Assembly (NCBI GenBank): GCA_015222915.1
Contig: JADFWE010000293.1
Span: 1 to 6,667, forward strand
Reading direction: 5' to 3'
DNA from: Pseudomonadota bacterium
GTDB taxonomy: Bacteria > Pseudomonadota > Gammaproteobacteria > SZUA-229
Length of the DNA: 6,667 nucleotides
Shown here: in pieces, positions 6,326 to 6,667 of the stretch
How positions within the stretch are numbered: the stretch's first letter is position 1
Layout of the letters: the number at the start of each line of letters is the position of its first letter
Made by a program: the position numbers and the translations under genes
The notes under the pieces: generated by a model
What the model saw: the letters and a program-made list of their open reading frames with translations, nothing else
Told to the model about the DNA's origin: nothing
The model's database searches: none

Positions 6326-6452
6326 AGTTGTAAGTTATAAGTAGTATGTTGTAAGTAACGCTTGTTAAGCGTTTTGTTTCTCACTTACAACTTAAGGCCA
6401 CAATCTATTTTCAGAGGTGCCCTTAAAATATACAACTTATAACTTATAACTT
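6326..6452. repeat. heptamer-bounded repeat element between the S49 peptidase and kinase genes
   Basis: The left end carries AGTTGTAAGTTATAAG (6326-6341) and the right end carries inverted units (AACTTAT at 6434-6440 and 6441-6447, then AACTT). The 23 bp at 6422-6444 are identical to 1856-1878. Inside is a compound stem: GTTGTAAGT at 6348-6356 pairs with ACTTACAAC at 6383-6391, enclosing a perfect 7-bp hairpin, AACGCTT at 6357-6363 with AAGCGTT at 6367-6373. A further pair, TTAAGGCCA at 6392-6400 with TGCCCTTAA at 6418-6426, matches at 8 of 9. The element starts 3 bp after the stop of the upstream minus-strand gene. It may act as a transcript end or 3' stabiliser for that gene, but no strong U-run follows on the minus strand. 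Confidence 0.8.
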
Positions 6453-6455
6453 GTT

Positions 6456-6667
6456 CTACCGAAGTGTGGGGGCATCGAACTGCGCGCTGATCACCTGCGC
6501 CACGGTCGTGCCCAGTCGTTTTGCAAAGCGCTCCAGGATATCATCCTGAACGGTGTAGTTGACGATGGTCTCCTCACCGATAATTTCGCGGGCAACATAA
6601 CTGGAACTGGCAAGCTCATCGATCAGTCCTATTTTCACCGCGCCTTCCCCGGTCCAGATAAGACCGG
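6456..6667 (-). CDS. sppA: S49-family signal peptide peptidase (SppA type), C-terminal end (partial)
   Basis: The frame runs in from the right edge and ends at TAG 6458-6456, giving 69 complete residues. The segment IWTGEGAVKIGLIDELASSSYVAREIIG resembles the end of the S49 serine peptidase domain (xWTGxxAxxxGLxDELGSxxYVAREVIG). The variable tail ends in FDAPTLR. SppA-type enzymes cleave leftover signal peptides in the cytoplasmic membrane. The catalytic Ser and Lys lie outside the window, so activity cannot be judged. SohB is an alternative, but the SSSYVAREIIG block fits SppA-type proteins better. An in-frame GTG at 6638 could be misread as a start, but it is an internal Val codon, since homology continues upstream of it. 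The gene lies upstream of and in the same direction as the kinase operon, 333 bp away, with no sign of coupling. Confidence 0.8.
   Translation of the reverse strand, partial: GLIWTGEGAVKIGLIDELASSSYVAREIIGEETIVNYTVQDDILERFAKRLGTTVAQVISAQFDAPTLR

Noticed and set aside
6357..6378. Classical rho-independent terminator at the AACGCTT/AAGCGTT hairpin
   Set aside because: The T-rich tail (TTGTTT) is on the plus strand, where no gene needs a terminator. On the minus strand, where the S49 peptidase gene ends, no U-run follows the stem.

Overview
The window looks like part of a gammaproteobacterial chromosome of roughly balanced base composition. The main evidence is the left edge. The last ten codons of a cysteine synthase B gene (cysM) are followed on the same strand by rlmD, the 23S rRNA m5U1939 methyltransferase. 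This pair is familiar from Pseudomonas and other Gammaproteobacteria, where relA usually comes next. Genus and species cannot be read from the sequence.

Layout from left to right: (1) 1-35, the cysM 3' end (+). (2) 54-127, an imperfect palindromic repeat with an A/T-rich centre, followed by a T-run. (3) 161-1561, rlmD (+), complete, with an unusual 21-residue insertion built partly on a 12-bp tandem repeat. (4) 1562-1883, a non-coding convergent spacer made of nested inverted repeats: heptamer (GTTATAA) tracts outside, a 10-bp inverted repeat inside them, a 22-bp inverted repeat inside that, and a short GC-rich hairpin in the middle. (5) 6122-1884 on the minus strand, a three-gene signalling operon read in the order CHASE2-domain Ser/Thr kinase, PP2C phosphatase, FHA-domain protein. 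(6) 6123-6455, a non-coding spacer holding the operon leader and a second heptamer-repeat element. (7) 6456-6667 (-), the C-terminal end of an S49 (SppA-type) peptidase that runs off the window.

The three signalling genes form a self-contained phospho-threonine circuit. The kinase is anchored by predicted membrane segments, with its CHASE2 sensor in the periplasm and an intact Hanks-type catalytic domain in the cytoplasm. The PP2C phosphatase would reverse its phosphorylations. The FHA protein would read them, having one intact phosphopeptide-binding FHA domain and one degenerate FHA-like domain. The genes are tightly packed, with gaps of 9 and 33 bp and near-identical AAGGA ribosome binding sites before the second and third genes. 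The kinase juxtamembrane linker has two threonines in a T-x-x-L context, and the linker of the FHA protein has one in a T-x-x-I context. These fit the known +3 preference of FHA domains and suggest docking sites and a possible intramolecular switch; this is inference. No type VI secretion or other output gene is in view, so the target pathway is unknown.

An identical 23-bp sequence lies just downstream of the FHA gene and just downstream of the SppA-type gene, in direct orientation. The whole signalling operon is therefore bracketed by copies of one repeat family.
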